64,000 nt of DNA from Rubrivivax sp. (GTDB lineage: Bacteria > Pseudomonadota > Gammaproteobacteria > Burkholderiales > Burkholderiaceae_C): assembly GCA_030653385.1 (NCBI GenBank), contig JAURZM010000040.1, positions 1 to 64,000 on the forward strand, given 5' to 3'. Numbering within the stretch: position 1 is the first letter of the stretch; each line of letters begins with the position of its first letter. Below, one piece after another: positions 15,699 to 24,492 of the stretch. A program made the translations under genes and the position numbers. The notes under the pieces are model-generated. The model ran no database searches. It had not been told where the DNA came from and saw only the letters and a program-made list of their open reading frames with translations.

Positions 15699-16327
15699 CG
15701 GGCATGGCGCTCGAACTTTCCCTACCGGCCACGGCCAGCATCACGCGCACGATCAACCTGATCGTGCTGCATTGCTCGGCCACGCCCAGCGGCCAGTGGG
15801 TCGGCGGCCATGTGCCGGGCCGCGCGGGCTACACCAGCCCAAGCCGCAGCATCGACCTGTGGCACGCCCGGCGCGGCTTTAAGCGGCAGCCGGCGTGGGT
15901 GGCGCGGCACATGCCGCTGCTGAAGAGCATCGGCTACCACTACGTGGTCGACCTGGACGGCCGCCTTTGGCAAGGCCGCCACCTGGTGGAAGCGGGCGCG
16001 CATGCGGTCGGCCACAACGCCGACAGCGTGGGCATCTGCCTGGTGGGCGGCGCCGAGCTGGACGCGCAGTACACCGCCGCGCAGTGGGCCACGCTGCAGG
16101 ACCTGGTGCTGCAGCTGTGCAACCACCTGAGCGTGCCGATGCGCCCGTTCATGAACGGCAGCGGCGTGTGTGGCCATCGCGACCTGAGCCCTGACGCCGA
16201 TGGCGACGGCCGCATCAACCGCACCGACTGGCTGAAGACCTGCCCTGGCTTCGACGTGTCAGCCTGGTTGGCTGCCGGCCTTAAGCCGGCCGACCGCCAC
16301 GTGTGGACTGGCGAGGTGCCACGTTGA
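15695..16327 (+). CDS. Endolysin: N-acetylmuramoyl-L-alanine amidase (Amidase_2)
   Basis: A 210-residue peptidoglycan amidase that cuts the MurNAc-L-Ala bond. Zinc ligands expected for Amidase_2 are visible: His in IVLHCSAT (~residue 26), His in AVGHNADS (~108) and the C-terminal Cys in KTCPGFD (~187), with GHRDLSPDADGDGRINR preceding it. There is no signal peptide, so export would depend on the holin encoded next. The start at 15695 is uncertain because it lies in the promoter box; ATG 15704 is an alternative and would be almost leaderless. Confidence 0.9.
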   Translation: MPGMALELSLPATASITRTINLIVLHCSATPSGQWVGGHVPGRAGYTSPSRSIDLWHARRGFKRQPAWVARHMPLLKSIGYHYVVDLDGRLWQGRHLVEAGAHAVGHNADSVGICLVGGAELDAQYTAAQWATLQDLVLQLCNHLSVPMRPFMNGSGVCGHRDLSPDADGDGRINRTDWLKTCPGFDVSAWLAAGLKPADRHVWTGEVPR

Positions 16328-16563
16328 AGCTGCAGATCATCCCTGAATGGCGCGACTGCTGGCGCATGGCCAGCTGGGTGCTGGCCGTGCTGCTGATGCT
16401 GCTGAGCATGGTGCAGGCCGACGTGATGCCCCTGGTGCAGCCGCTTGTGGCGCCCGAGCAGTGGCCGTGGGTCAGCGGCGGCATGGCCTTCGCCATCGGC
16501 GTGTTGCGCCTGGTGCAGCAGCACCTGCCCACGCGCGACGCAGCACAGGAGCCCCAGCCATGA
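16324..16563 (+). CDS. Putative holin
   Basis: A 79-residue protein with two hydrophobic segments (WRMASWVLAVLLMLLSMVQ, ~14-32, and WVSGGMAFAIGVLRLV, ~49-64), a form typical of class II phage holins. It starts with a TTG overlapping the amidase TGA (TTGA at 16324-16327) and its own stop overlaps the Rz ATG. A longer version starting at GTG 16303 is possible. Position between endolysin and spanins supports the call. Confidence 0.7.
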   Translation: MKLQIIPEWRDCWRMASWVLAVLLMLLSMVQADVMPLVQPLVAPEQWPWVSGGMAFAIGVLRLVQQHLPTRDAAQEPQP

Positions 16564-17198
16564 GGTGGCAGACCGTGCTGCTGCTGGTGCTGCTGGTGGT
16601 GGTGAGCCTAGGCGCCGGGCTGAGGCACCTGCGCACATCGCTCATCGAGCAGGGGCGCCTGCAGGAGCGTCAACAGGCCAAAGACGACACCGACCAGCTG
16701 ATGCGCGAGGCCAGTCGCGTCGGCGGCCAGATGGCCGCCTTGGCCAGGGCCGATGCGACGGCCGCACGCGAACACGCAGCCAAGCTGCAAAGGGAGCTCC
16801 GGCATGGACGACAAGAACAACCGTTGCTGGTGGCCGCGCCCGGCCTGGTGCAGCTTGCTTCGAGTGGCGACTGCCACGCCGCCCGGGCCAACCTGGCGCT
16901 GCCGCTTGAAATGGCTGCATCCAGCGCAGGTTCTTCAAGCCCTGCTGCGCCAAGCGCTGCGCCTGGCCGCGGCCTGCGGCTCAGCGCTGGTGCTGTGCGC
17001 ATGTGGAACAGCGCCCTCGCGGGTGCTGATGTGTCCCAGGGTGCCTGCGGACCTGATGACCCCGCCGCAGCAGCCTGTGCCCTTGCAAGCGCCTTCGACA
17101 TCGACGACGCCTTCAGCAACCACGTCGAAAACGCCGCCCGCTGCAGAGAAGACCGCGCCAGGCATCAGCGTTTGATCGACTACCTGCAGCGGCCGTAG
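16560..17198 (+). CDS. Rz-like inner-membrane spanin
   Basis: A 212-residue protein with an N-terminal membrane anchor (VLLLVLLVVVSLGAGL, ~5-20), a long charged coiled-coil-like periplasmic helix (~25-90), and a Cys-containing C-terminal domain ending in CREDRARHQRLIDYLQ. This is the architecture of an i-spanin that spans the periplasm with the Rz1 lipoprotein to fuse the membranes at lysis. It is longer than lambda Rz (153 residues). Rz1 is encoded inside it in the +1 frame. Confidence 0.8.
   Translation: MRWQTVLLLVLLVVVSLGAGLRHLRTSLIEQGRLQERQQAKDDTDQLMREASRVGGQMAALARADATAAREHAAKLQRELRHGRQEQPLLVAAPGLVQLASSGDCHAARANLALPLEMAASSAGSSSPAAPSAAPGRGLRLSAGAVRMWNSALAGADVSQGACGPDDPAAAACALASAFDIDDAFSNHVENAARCREDRARHQRLIDYLQRP
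16804..17175 (+). CDS. Rz1-like outer-membrane lipoprotein spanin, nested in Rz
   Basis: In another frame inside the Rz gene, a segment reads LRLAAACGSALVLCACGTAPSR in pieces: a hydrophobic stretch ending in a lipobox-like LVLC-AC, followed by a Pro-rich tail (PPQQPVPLQAP). That is the o-spanin pattern. The ATG at 16804 is the best upstream start, but it leaves a long N-terminal extension before the signal; a TTG at about 16906 would give a more typical short signal peptide. The mature protein would be about 60 residues. Confidence 0.7.
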   Translation: MDDKNNRCWWPRPAWCSLLRVATATPPGPTWRCRLKWLHPAQVLQALLRQALRLAAACGSALVLCACGTAPSRVLMCPRVPADLMTPPQQPVPLQAPSTSTTPSATTSKTPPAAEKTAPGISV

Positions 17199-17223
17199 GC
17201 CCGGCACTGGACACAGCTCAACC

Positions 17224-20200
17224 ATGGCCACGCCTACCAACGTTTCGACCACGATTGCGTCTGGTGCGGCAGCCCTCATCGGCGTGGCTGCGCCGCCCCC
17301 GGCACCATCACCAAGTCTGGTGCTGTCCGCCAATGGAGACGCCACCGTAGGCGTTGCCAAGGCCGTGACGGTGACGGCTGCGAACATCGACGCGGCCGTG
17401 GCCGTGACGGTGGCGCGCGTCAGCGGCCCTGCAGCCACCATCAGCCCGGTGCCGGTGAATCCCGAGCCTGGCGAGCTGACGAAGCTGGCCTATGCCACCG
17501 CTGCGGCCGTTGGCACGCTGCGCTTGCGGGCGTCTGCGGTGATCGGTGGCAGCACGGTGCTCTCGAACGAACTCGACCTGACGGTCGTGGATGCTCCAAC
17601 CCCGCCGCCGCCCCCCCCGGCGGCCCCAGCCTCAGCTCCAAGCGGCGTTTTGGTGATGGCGCCGGCCAGCGGCACGCACAACTTCACGTTCGGCATGGCG
17701 TTCCCGCAAGGCCTGATCCCTGTCGGTATCTCGGTCGGCGGCGCCACGGCCCAGGCTGTCATCAAGAACACCTGGCCCGATGGCTCGGCCAAGTTCGCCA
17801 TTCTTTCCGGTAGTGCAGCGATGACCGCTGGCGTGCCGCTGCCAATCCTGCCGGTGGCCGGCACACCCAGCACTGGCACAGCGCTGACGCTGACCGACCT
17901 GCAGGCGGTGCCGTCGAACACAGCCGAGGTAACAGCCGGCGCGTTCGGGTCGGCATCGTGGAGCGGTGCGGACTGGGCCAGCCCGTTCGAGGTCTGGATC
18001 ACCGGCCACCGCATGTCGTCGTGGGTCTACCGCAAGCCGATCGGCAGCGACCCGCACCTGGTGGCCTGGCTCGAAGTGCGCCTGTACGCGGGCGCCATCG
18101 TCGAAGTACTGCCGTGGGTGGAGAACGGCATGCTGATGGTCAGCGGCCCGACCAGCAAATCAGCCACCTACACCTTCACGCTGGGCGGAGTGCTTCGCTT
18201 CAGCGCAGCCATCGACATCCCCCACCACTGCCGCGCCCCTCTTGTCAGCGGCACAGCCCTCTCGCACTGGCTGGGCGCCACCGACCCGGATGTCATCGTC
18301 AAGCACGACGGCGCGGGGCTGCAGAAGTCGGGCCTCGTGGCCTCCTACTTCGCTGTGACACCGGAGTCTGCGGCCGTTGTCACCGGCCTGCCGACGACGT
18401 TCACGCCCCTGCAGCGCGGCTCATTCCCCGCCGGCCTGGGCGGTGTTGGCGGGAACGCCTACGTGGGCATGCTGCCCGAGTGGGATGTTGCGCATCTGAC
18501 CAGCAGTGCGCTGAGCACCTACAAAGCCGTCGTCTTCAACGCCTACAGCGTGGGGCGCTATGGCATCCACTACCGCGATGAGTCCAACGGCCATCGTCCG
18601 CCACGCCTGTCTCTGCGCCCGAGCCTGAACCTGGCCGAGCCGTCCTCTGGCTGGGAAACCACGCCGGCCACATCAGGCACGGCTTCAGATGCCTGGTCAG
18701 TTGATCACCAGCCCAACGCGGGCATCCTGGCCTACCTGATCACCGGCCGCCGCTACCACCTGGACACGGTGCAGATGATCGCGGCAAACAACGCGATGGG
18801 CGGCCTGTCGTCCACGAATCGCGAGAACGGCCTGGGCCTGTTCAAGAGCCAGTTCGCCGGCTCTGCTCGGGGTGCCGCGTGGACGTGGCGCATGCTGGCG
18901 CAGGCCGCGGCCATCACCCCCGATGCCGGTGACCCGCTGAAGGGCGAGTTCCGCACGCAACTGCAGAACAACATCACCTGGTACCACGCGCGCTACATCG
19001 GCAGCTCGAACGACCCGTACAACCCCCGCGGCAACCGCCAGGGGTTCATCCAGCAAAGCCCGGGCGGCTCGCCCTACCAGGCCAACCTGAACGGGGCCAT
19101 CACAGGCGCCACGTCCACCACCATCACGCAGGCCGACGGTGTGGCCCCGGGCTATGCAAATGCTCGCGACGGGCACTTTGTCGGCTGGACGCTGGTGTGC
19201 AACGGGCAGACCCGAACCTGCACCGGCTACACCCACCCCGTGGGCGGCATTCAGACGTACACGGTCAGCCCGGCCTGGGACACCACACCCACCGCAGGCA
19301 TGTCGGTTGTCGCCTACGACGGCAAGCACTGGTGCGCCTCGTGGATGGACGACTACATCACAGGGGTGTGGGGTCAGCTGTTCGACATGGGCTGCGGGCT
19401 TGATGCCACGTTCACGGCTCGCATGACCGAGCTGTACACCTGGAAGGCCCAGGCCATCGTTGGCCGCCTCGGCTTCACCGGGGCCACCGAGTATCTGTAC
19501 CGCAACTTCGCGCCCTACACCCTGCCGTTTGCGCCAGTCGAGGTGCCGGACTGGGACGGCGGCACCGGCCCCTGGTGGGACGACTGGGGCCAGATCTACG
19601 CCGCGACCTACGCGGGCACCGTACCCGATGGAACGGCGCTTCCCTACCCGTATTCCACCGGCACCAAGACCGAGGGCAACCTGCGAAACGGCGCCTTTGG
19701 TGACCCGCAGGGCAAGTGCGCCGAAGCCCTGGCGGCCATCGCCATTGCGGTCAAGCGGGGCATCCCCGGCGCCGAACTTGGCCTGCTGCGGATCAGGTCC
19801 GCGAGCAACTGGCACACCTTCGCCAACACGCTCGACAGCAATCCGCTGTGGGCGATCTCACCCCAGGCCATGCCGTTGTGGCGCCGCGGCTACGTGCCGG
19901 GTCAAGTTCTTTCCATCGCCAATACGGCTCAGGCCGCGACGCCGGCCACGAACGAAGCCACGCAGTCCGATGGCACCATGGGCGGCTTCGGGCGCTTCAA
20001 CACTGGCGCCCGCTCCGATGCCTACAACGGCATGGTCACGATGGCCCAGCGCAGCAAGCTGTCCTTGCCCGCGCAGGGCGGCCACGGCGACTATTGGGGC
20101 AATGAAGTGCTGGTCATCGACCTTATGGCCGATGTGCCAGGCTGGGTGGAAGACCGGGTGGGTTCCCTGGGTCCGCAAATCTGGACCGTGGCCGAGGTGC

Positions 20201-21060
20201 CCGACGGTGCGGACAAGCGGTACCGCCGCTACAAAGACGGCCTGCCGTGCAGTAAGCACGGCTACTACTTCGGCCAATCCTGCGAGCGCCAGAACCGGGC
20301 GCTGATGCTGGGCGGCTCCACAAGCCCGCGTGGGTCGATCTTCGAGAACGTCGAAGGCTACGACCTCACGACCAAAGAGTGGGACGCGGAGAACACTTGG
20401 GGATTCAGCATCGGCATGCGCAACACAGGCGGCGCCGAGGGCTGGGTGACTGGCGGCGACCACACCTGCGTAGCCAAAGACCCCACCACCGAGTGCATCT
20501 ACACGGTGCTGACCAAGCTCTACAAGTTCACGCCGTCGCCGACAAGCGCGGGCGGGTCGTGGGTGGAAATCGGCAACGCGCACGCCTCGGTCAGCGGCTA
20601 TGGCGCGATGGCCGTGGACACCACGCGCAACCGCCTGGTGTGGATGTTGGGCAACGGCCGCAACGACCCGATCACCTGCGACCTGGCCACGTACACATGG
20701 AACGCGGCACACGCTTTCGCTGCCGGCGCGGCCAGGGACGAGATGTGCAACGCGCTGTCGCTCTCCACCGACCGCCAGCCGGATGATCCGCCGTACCCGA
20801 TGGGCTCGGCCATGTGCTACGTGCCCCACATCGACCGGTACGTGGTGCGCCAGGGCGCAGCCGGGAACGCCCTGTTCTTCATCCACCCGGAAACCTGGGC
20901 GGTGACGAAGGTGGTGGCCACCGGCCCGACAGTGCCGCAGAGCGCCACCAACCGCTACAACCAGTCGGTCTACAACCGCATGGACTTCCTGCCGCACCTG
21001 CGCGGCGTGGCGTACCTGCCCACGGGCGGCGCCAACCTGTTCTTCTTCCCGCTGTTCTGA
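17224..21060 (+). CDS. Large putative tail spike / receptor-binding protein
   Basis: A 1278-residue protein. After an Ala/Pro-rich N-terminus (~1-140) with a beta-sandwich-like repeat and a poly-Pro linker, residues ~148-350 have the signature of RIFT-type beta domains found with polysaccharide lyases (FTFGMAFPQGLIP, KNTWPDGSAKFAIL). Residues ~450-830 are Trp-rich and helical, resembling alpha/alpha-toroid carbohydrate-active folds. The C-terminal third (~900-1278) shows Kelch-like propeller blades (GGHGDYWGNEVLVIDL, GAMAVDTTRNRLVWMLG). The whole suggests a glycan-binding or glycan-cleaving spike. It sits between the spanins and the terminase rather than by the tail tip. Enzyme activity is not demonstrated. 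Confidence 0.65.
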   Translation: MATPTNVSTTIASGAAALIGVAAPPPAPSPSLVLSANGDATVGVAKAVTVTAANIDAAVAVTVARVSGPAATISPVPVNPEPGELTKLAYATAAAVGTLRLRASAVIGGSTVLSNELDLTVVDAPTPPPPPPAAPASAPSGVLVMAPASGTHNFTFGMAFPQGLIPVGISVGGATAQAVIKNTWPDGSAKFAILSGSAAMTAGVPLPILPVAGTPSTGTALTLTDLQAVPSNTAEVTAGAFGSASWSGADWASPFEVWITGHRMSSWVYRKPIGSDPHLVAWLEVRLYAGAIVEVLPWVENGMLMVSGPTSKSATYTFTLGGVLRFSAAIDIPHHCRAPLVSGTALSHWLGATDPDVIVKHDGAGLQKSGLVASYFAVTPESAAVVTGLPTTFTPLQRGSFPAGLGGVGGNAYVGMLPEWDVAHLTSSALSTYKAVVFNAYSVGRYGIHYRDESNGHRPPRLSLRPSLNLAEPSSGWETTPATSGTASDAWSVDHQPNAGILAYLITGRRYHLDTVQMIAANNAMGGLSSTNRENGLGLFKSQFAGSARGAAWTWRMLAQAAAITPDAGDPLKGEFRTQLQNNITWYHARYIGSSNDPYNPRGNRQGFIQQSPGGSPYQANLNGAITGATSTTITQADGVAPGYANARDGHFVGWTLVCNGQTRTCTGYTHPVGGIQTYTVSPAWDTTPTAGMSVVAYDGKHWCASWMDDYITGVWGQLFDMGCGLDATFTARMTELYTWKAQAIVGRLGFTGATEYLYRNFAPYTLPFAPVEVPDWDGGTGPWWDDWGQIYAATYAGTVPDGTALPYPYSTGTKTEGNLRNGAFGDPQGKCAEALAAIAIAVKRGIPGAELGLLRIRSASNWHTFANTLDSNPLWAISPQAMPLWRRGYVPGQVLSIANTAQAATPATNEATQSDGTMGGFGRFNTGARSDAYNGMVTMAQRSKLSLPAQGGHGDYWGNEVLVIDLMADVPGWVEDRVGSLGPQIWTVAEVPDGADKRYRRYKDGLPCSKHGYYFGQSCERQNRALMLGGSTSPRGSIFENVEGYDLTTKEWDAENTWGFSIGMRNTGGAEGWVTGGDHTCVAKDPTTECIYTVLTKLYKFTPSPTSAGGSWVEIGNAHASVSGYGAMAVDTTRNRLVWMLGNGRNDPITCDLATYTWNAAHAFAAGAARDEMCNALSLSTDRQPDDPPYPMGSAMCYVPHIDRYVVRQGAAGNALFFIHPETWAVTKVVATGPTVPQSATNRYNQSVYNRMDFLPHLRGVAYLPTGGANLFFFPLF

Positions 21061-21077
21061 AGCGGTGAAAGCCTGAC

Positions 21078-21332
21078 ATGCGCATCACCTTCCCCACCTT
21101 GCCACCGGCGCCGGCCTCTGTGCAGGCGTGCGGTGCGCCGCCGCGCGGACCTGTGGACAGGCCGCCACTGTTCACCTGGTTCCATCGCTCGGATGGCCTC
21201 TTTGAGCACGACGGCCCGACAGACCTGGAGCGTCATGGCACGGTGACGCAAAGCGGCTTCACCCCGCTTTGGGATGAAGCCCGCAGGCGCTGGGTGTTTG
21301 CGCGCATCACCGTGGACCTGGATCAGGGATGA
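21078..21332 (+). CDS. Small unknown phage protein
   Basis: An 84-residue protein with no recognised domain. The C-terminal half is rich in Trp, Phe and Arg (LFTWFHRSDG, DEARRRWVFARI) and could be a small beta-domain. GGTGAAAG lies near the start at 21078. Its stop overlaps the next start (ATGA at 21329-21332), so the two are coupled. Confidence 0.5.
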   Translation: MRITFPTLPPAPASVQACGAPPRGPVDRPPLFTWFHRSDGLFEHDGPTDLERHGTVTQSGFTPLWDEARRRWVFARITVDLDQG

Positions 21333-21718
21333 CACCCGCCCAACTCGATCAGAAGCGCCAGCAGCACAGCGACGTGCCGTGCAACGGCTGCACAGCCTGC
21401 TGCAGAAGCGACCGCATCGTGCTGCACCCGCAGTTCGACCGCCACGACGACTACCGGCACCACTTGGAGCCGCACGCAGGCGGCCAGGTTCGGGTGCTGG
21501 ACCGCAAGGACAACGGCGACTGCACCTACCTCACCGACACCGGCTGCAGCATCAAGGGCAAGGCACCTGAAATCTGCAAGCGGTTCGACTGCCGCGTGCT
21601 TTTGCTCATCACGCCCACTGAGCGCCAGGCCATTCGCGTTGCGCAGAACGCGGCGATGGCACACGTCTACGCAGCGGGCGCTGAACGACTCCACACCCTG
21701 ACTGGGACACCATCATGA
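21329..21718 (+). CDS. YkgJ-type cysteine-cluster protein
   Basis: A 129-residue protein with the CNGCTACCR cluster at ~18-26 and further Cys in GDCTYLTDTGCSI (~60-72) and ICKRFDCR (~80-88), the pattern of the YkgJ / UPF0153 putative zinc- or iron-chelating family. The biochemical function of that family is unresolved. It overlaps the next gene by 4 bp. A metal-cluster protein between adhesin-like genes is unusual for a phage and may modify or mature the neighbouring structural proteins; that is inference. Confidence 0.75.
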   Translation: MTPAQLDQKRQQHSDVPCNGCTACCRSDRIVLHPQFDRHDDYRHHLEPHAGGQVRVLDRKDNGDCTYLTDTGCSIKGKAPEICKRFDCRVLLLITPTERQAIRVAQNAAMAHVYAAGAERLHTLTGTPS

Positions 21719-23205
21719 CCTTCCCCACCACAGGGCACGCCGCCGGGAAGTTCACCACCGGATGGCCGGTGCTGAACACGCTGAGCGCCGTCGGCGCAGT
21801 GGCGCTGGTGACCCATCACTCACCGACCACAGTCATCGACGACTCGACCGACACGGGCAGCGGCGACAACGTGTGGGTGGCCGGCGACTACATCGAGTCA
21901 ACCGGTTCAAGCTACCGCGCCCAGTTCTTCTGGTGTCTGAACCTGGCGCGCAAGAGCGCCACGCACCAGATCGCCGACAGCCTTGGCGATGTGTCCTACG
22001 CGACCGTCAACTTCTGGATCTTCGACAAGGCCGGGACGATCACCGTCATCGACAACACCGGAGCGCACGATGGCACTTTCGGTGGGCCTGGTGGCCAACC
22101 TGGCAGCATCGACCCAGGCGCCGAAAACGACACGCTCTGGTTCGCTGGCGGTGGCTTCTCCAACGCCACCGACCCTCGCGCCATCAGCGGTGCTGCCTTC
22201 ACGGTGGACACGTCGAACACCGAGTGCATCGCCGGCCACTTCAACCAGGCCACCGCCGCGCCGCTGAACCCCAATGTGTCTTGTGGCGGGTATTCGCGCT
22301 GGGCGGTCACAGCTTTGGCGATCAAGGCGGCGGCGCCAGTCGCACCTGTCATCACTGGCCCCAGCGGATCGGCAGGCGCCGGCAGCAGCACCGCCAACCT
22401 GGCCGAGAACACCACCACCGGCCCGGTCTTCAGCGTCAGCGGCAGCATGTCGTCGCCGTACCCGCGCATCACCGGTACCGACGCGGCACTGTTCAGCCTG
22501 GTCAACCAGGGCGGTGGCTCCTACCGCGTCGACAAGCTGGTGGCCGGCAACTACGAAGCCCCTGACGACGCCGGCGCCAACCGCGTCTACAACTTCGTCT
22601 TCGAGGCCTCGGCCTCGGTGTCGCAGAGCCACGCGCTGAACCTGACCGACGTGAACGAGGCGCCCACTCACGTGGGCCCGGCCATCGGCGCGCAGGTGTT
22701 CACCGTGGGCGTGCCCATCACGCCGATCAACATCGCGTCGCGCTTCACCGACCCCGAAGGCCTGGCCATCACCGGCAGCATCGTCCAGGCTCTGCCGGCA
22801 GGCTTGTCGGTGGTGGGCGGCCAGCTGCAGGGCACGCCCAGCGCCGACCAGGCCAGCGCCAGCTACACGCCGCGCGGCGCTGACCCGGCGGGCAACGGCA
22901 CCAACGGCACGTCGTTCACCATCACCATCAACGCCGAAGTCGTCACCTACAGCGCGCTGACTGACATCATCGGCGAGGCCGGCATTCCGCTGACTGTCGG
23001 CACCACGGTGTACTGGACCTGGTTCCCCACCGGCCGGCCTGGTGCATTGGTCAACCCGGTGCAGGGCAGCGGTGCTGTCAACGCCCAGGGCCGCGCCACC
23101 ATCTCGCACAACGCGCCTGGTGATGGCTTCGTGGTCCTGGGTCGGCGGCCGGGCCCGGCTGTGGTGAACGACCGCGTGTTCGGCCAGTTCCTGACGCTGG
23201 CCTGA
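21715..23205 (+). CDS. Adhesin-like phage structural protein with Ig/cadherin-like domains
   Basis: A 496-residue protein. The first ~200 residues are a beta-rich domain (VWVAGDYIESTGSSYRAQFFW, NFWIFDKAGTI). Residues ~235-330 resemble a cadherin-like repeat (DAALFSL, NLTDVNEAPT) and ~330-425 a putative-Ig repeat (LPAGLSVVGGQLQGTPS). The last ~75 residues (VYWTWFP) look like a small tail domain shared in type with the next gene product. No enzyme motifs. It is probably an accessory tail-fibre or capsid-decoration protein. Confidence 0.6.
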   Translation: MTFPTTGHAAGKFTTGWPVLNTLSAVGAVALVTHHSPTTVIDDSTDTGSGDNVWVAGDYIESTGSSYRAQFFWCLNLARKSATHQIADSLGDVSYATVNFWIFDKAGTITVIDNTGAHDGTFGGPGGQPGSIDPGAENDTLWFAGGGFSNATDPRAISGAAFTVDTSNTECIAGHFNQATAAPLNPNVSCGGYSRWAVTALAIKAAAPVAPVITGPSGSAGAGSSTANLAENTTTGPVFSVSGSMSSPYPRITGTDAALFSLVNQGGGSYRVDKLVAGNYEAPDDAGANRVYNFVFEASASVSQSHALNLTDVNEAPTHVGPAIGAQVFTVGVPITPINIASRFTDPEGLAITGSIVQALPAGLSVVGGQLQGTPSADQASASYTPRGADPAGNGTNGTSFTITINAEVVTYSALTDIIGEAGIPLTVGTTVYWTWFPTGRPGALVNPVQGSGAVNAQGRATISHNAPGDGFVVLGRRPGPAVVNDRVFGQFLTLA

Positions 23206-23212
23206 GCCTGCG

Positions 23213-24223
23213 ATGCTGCGCGACTGGAATCAAACCTACCCGGGCGGCATGCGCCGCCTGGGCCTGTGCACCACCGGCATCCGCGGGGACCTCATCCCCA
23301 GCTCAGGCGGCAGCATGCCCCCGTGGATGTACGCCAGCCTGGCGCTGCCGGCCGACGCGGCCAAGGAATACGCCTACTGGATCCTGACCCACAACTTCCC
23401 CTTCGGCCTGCCGCTGGACGACTACAGCGCCGGCACCATCTCAGGTCTGCCTGACGGCACCTACGTGGCCACCATGTTCCTGGAAGAGTTCGGCGTGCGC
23501 CTGGCGCCCGACTTCACCGGCACGCTGGTGGTGGGCACGCCGGCCGATGGCACCGCGCCCACGCTCAGCGGCAGCATCGGCATCACCGACAACACCACCG
23601 GCACCAGCTACACGGCCACCTGCCCGGTGGGTGCCGACAACGTGGCCGTCACGCAGTACCGCTGGCAGGTGAACGGCGGCGGCTGGACGGTCATTGCCGC
23701 CGGCGGCCGCGTGGCCAACATCACCGGGCGCACGCCTGAAACCACCGACACGCTGCAGATGGCGGCCGGCGACGCAGCTGGGCTGTGGAGCACGCCGCTC
23801 ACGGCATCGGTGACCCTGCCTGCTGTGCCGGTGACACCGCCGCCCCCGCCGCCACCACCCCCGCCGGCTTCCTTCGTGCCGCGTCGCAACGTGACGTTGA
23901 TGTACAGCGTGCTCGACCCCACGGCCACGCCCGACCTCACGGCCAAAGACCCGGCCGAGATCGTTCGCCTGGTGGCCGACTTCACGCCCTTCACCCCGCT
24001 GGCCAGCCCGGTGCCGACTTGGGTGATCTCGCGCGTGGGCGGCAACGACGGCACCAGCAACCCCACGGTGGTCGGCGACTTCGTGCTCACCGGCAACCAG
24101 GTGCAGCAGCTGGTGCAAGGCGGCACCGCCGGCAACAGCTACTCGGTGCGTTGCGAGGCCCGCGGCCCCAACGGCGAGCAGCTGGTGGCCGCCGGCCGGC
24201 TGCCTGTGCGCACGCGCCCTTAA
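23213..24223 (+). CDS. Accessory structural protein with poly-proline linker
   Basis: A 336-residue protein. Residues ~1-115 form an N-terminal domain with WMYASLALP and DGTYVATMFLEEFG; ~115-205 look like a fibronectin/Ig-type domain (GWTVIAAGGRVANITGRTP). A run of 10 prolines (~213-222) links to a C-terminal domain (~228-336) starting RRNVTLMYSVLD. It begins 7 bp after the previous gene and probably belongs to the same virion appendage. No family assignment was possible. Confidence 0.55.
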   Translation: MLRDWNQTYPGGMRRLGLCTTGIRGDLIPSSGGSMPPWMYASLALPADAAKEYAYWILTHNFPFGLPLDDYSAGTISGLPDGTYVATMFLEEFGVRLAPDFTGTLVVGTPADGTAPTLSGSIGITDNTTGTSYTATCPVGADNVAVTQYRWQVNGGGWTVIAAGGRVANITGRTPETTDTLQMAAGDAAGLWSTPLTASVTLPAVPVTPPPPPPPPPPASFVPRRNVTLMYSVLDPTATPDLTAKDPAEIVRLVADFTPFTPLASPVPTWVISRVGGNDGTSNPTVVGDFVLTGNQVQQLVQGGTAGNSYSVRCEARGPNGEQLVAAGRLPVRTRP

Positions 24224-24252
24224 ACATCAACACGCAACAGGAAGGAACAGCC

Positions 24253-24483
24253 ATGAACGATCAGCACCTGGTGCTGCTGGGCGAGATCAAGGGAAAGGTC
24301 GAGGCGCAGGACGGAACGATGCAGGCCCACGGCGAGCTGCTGCAGTCCATCGACACGCGCCTGCGCACGCAGGAACAGAAGGCCGCCGCCGCCGGCGCCG
24401 TGAGCGGCGGCGTGGTGAGCGTGGGCATCGCACTGTTGATCGAGGGCCTGAAGAACTGGTCAGGCCGCGGCCCGGGCAGCTGA
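24253..24483 (+). CDS. Small membrane protein
   Basis: A 76-residue protein with an N-terminal heptad-rich helix (~5-45, likely coiled coil) and a C-terminal hydrophobic segment (AGAVSGGVVSVGIALLIEGL, ~47-66). GGAAGGA precedes the start at 24253. The shape resembles small phage holin-associated or membrane-anchored proteins next to terminase genes; the function is unknown. Confidence 0.55.
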   Translation: MNDQHLVLLGEIKGKVEAQDGTMQAHGELLQSIDTRLRTQEQKAAAAGAVSGGVVSVGIALLIEGLKNWSGRGPGS

Positions 24484-24492
24484 CACCCCGAC

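Noticed and set aside
23785-24483. Longer 232-residue frame ending with the small membrane protein
   Set aside because: Its upstream part is the out-of-frame shadow of the 23213-24223 gene; the ribosome site supports a start at 24253.
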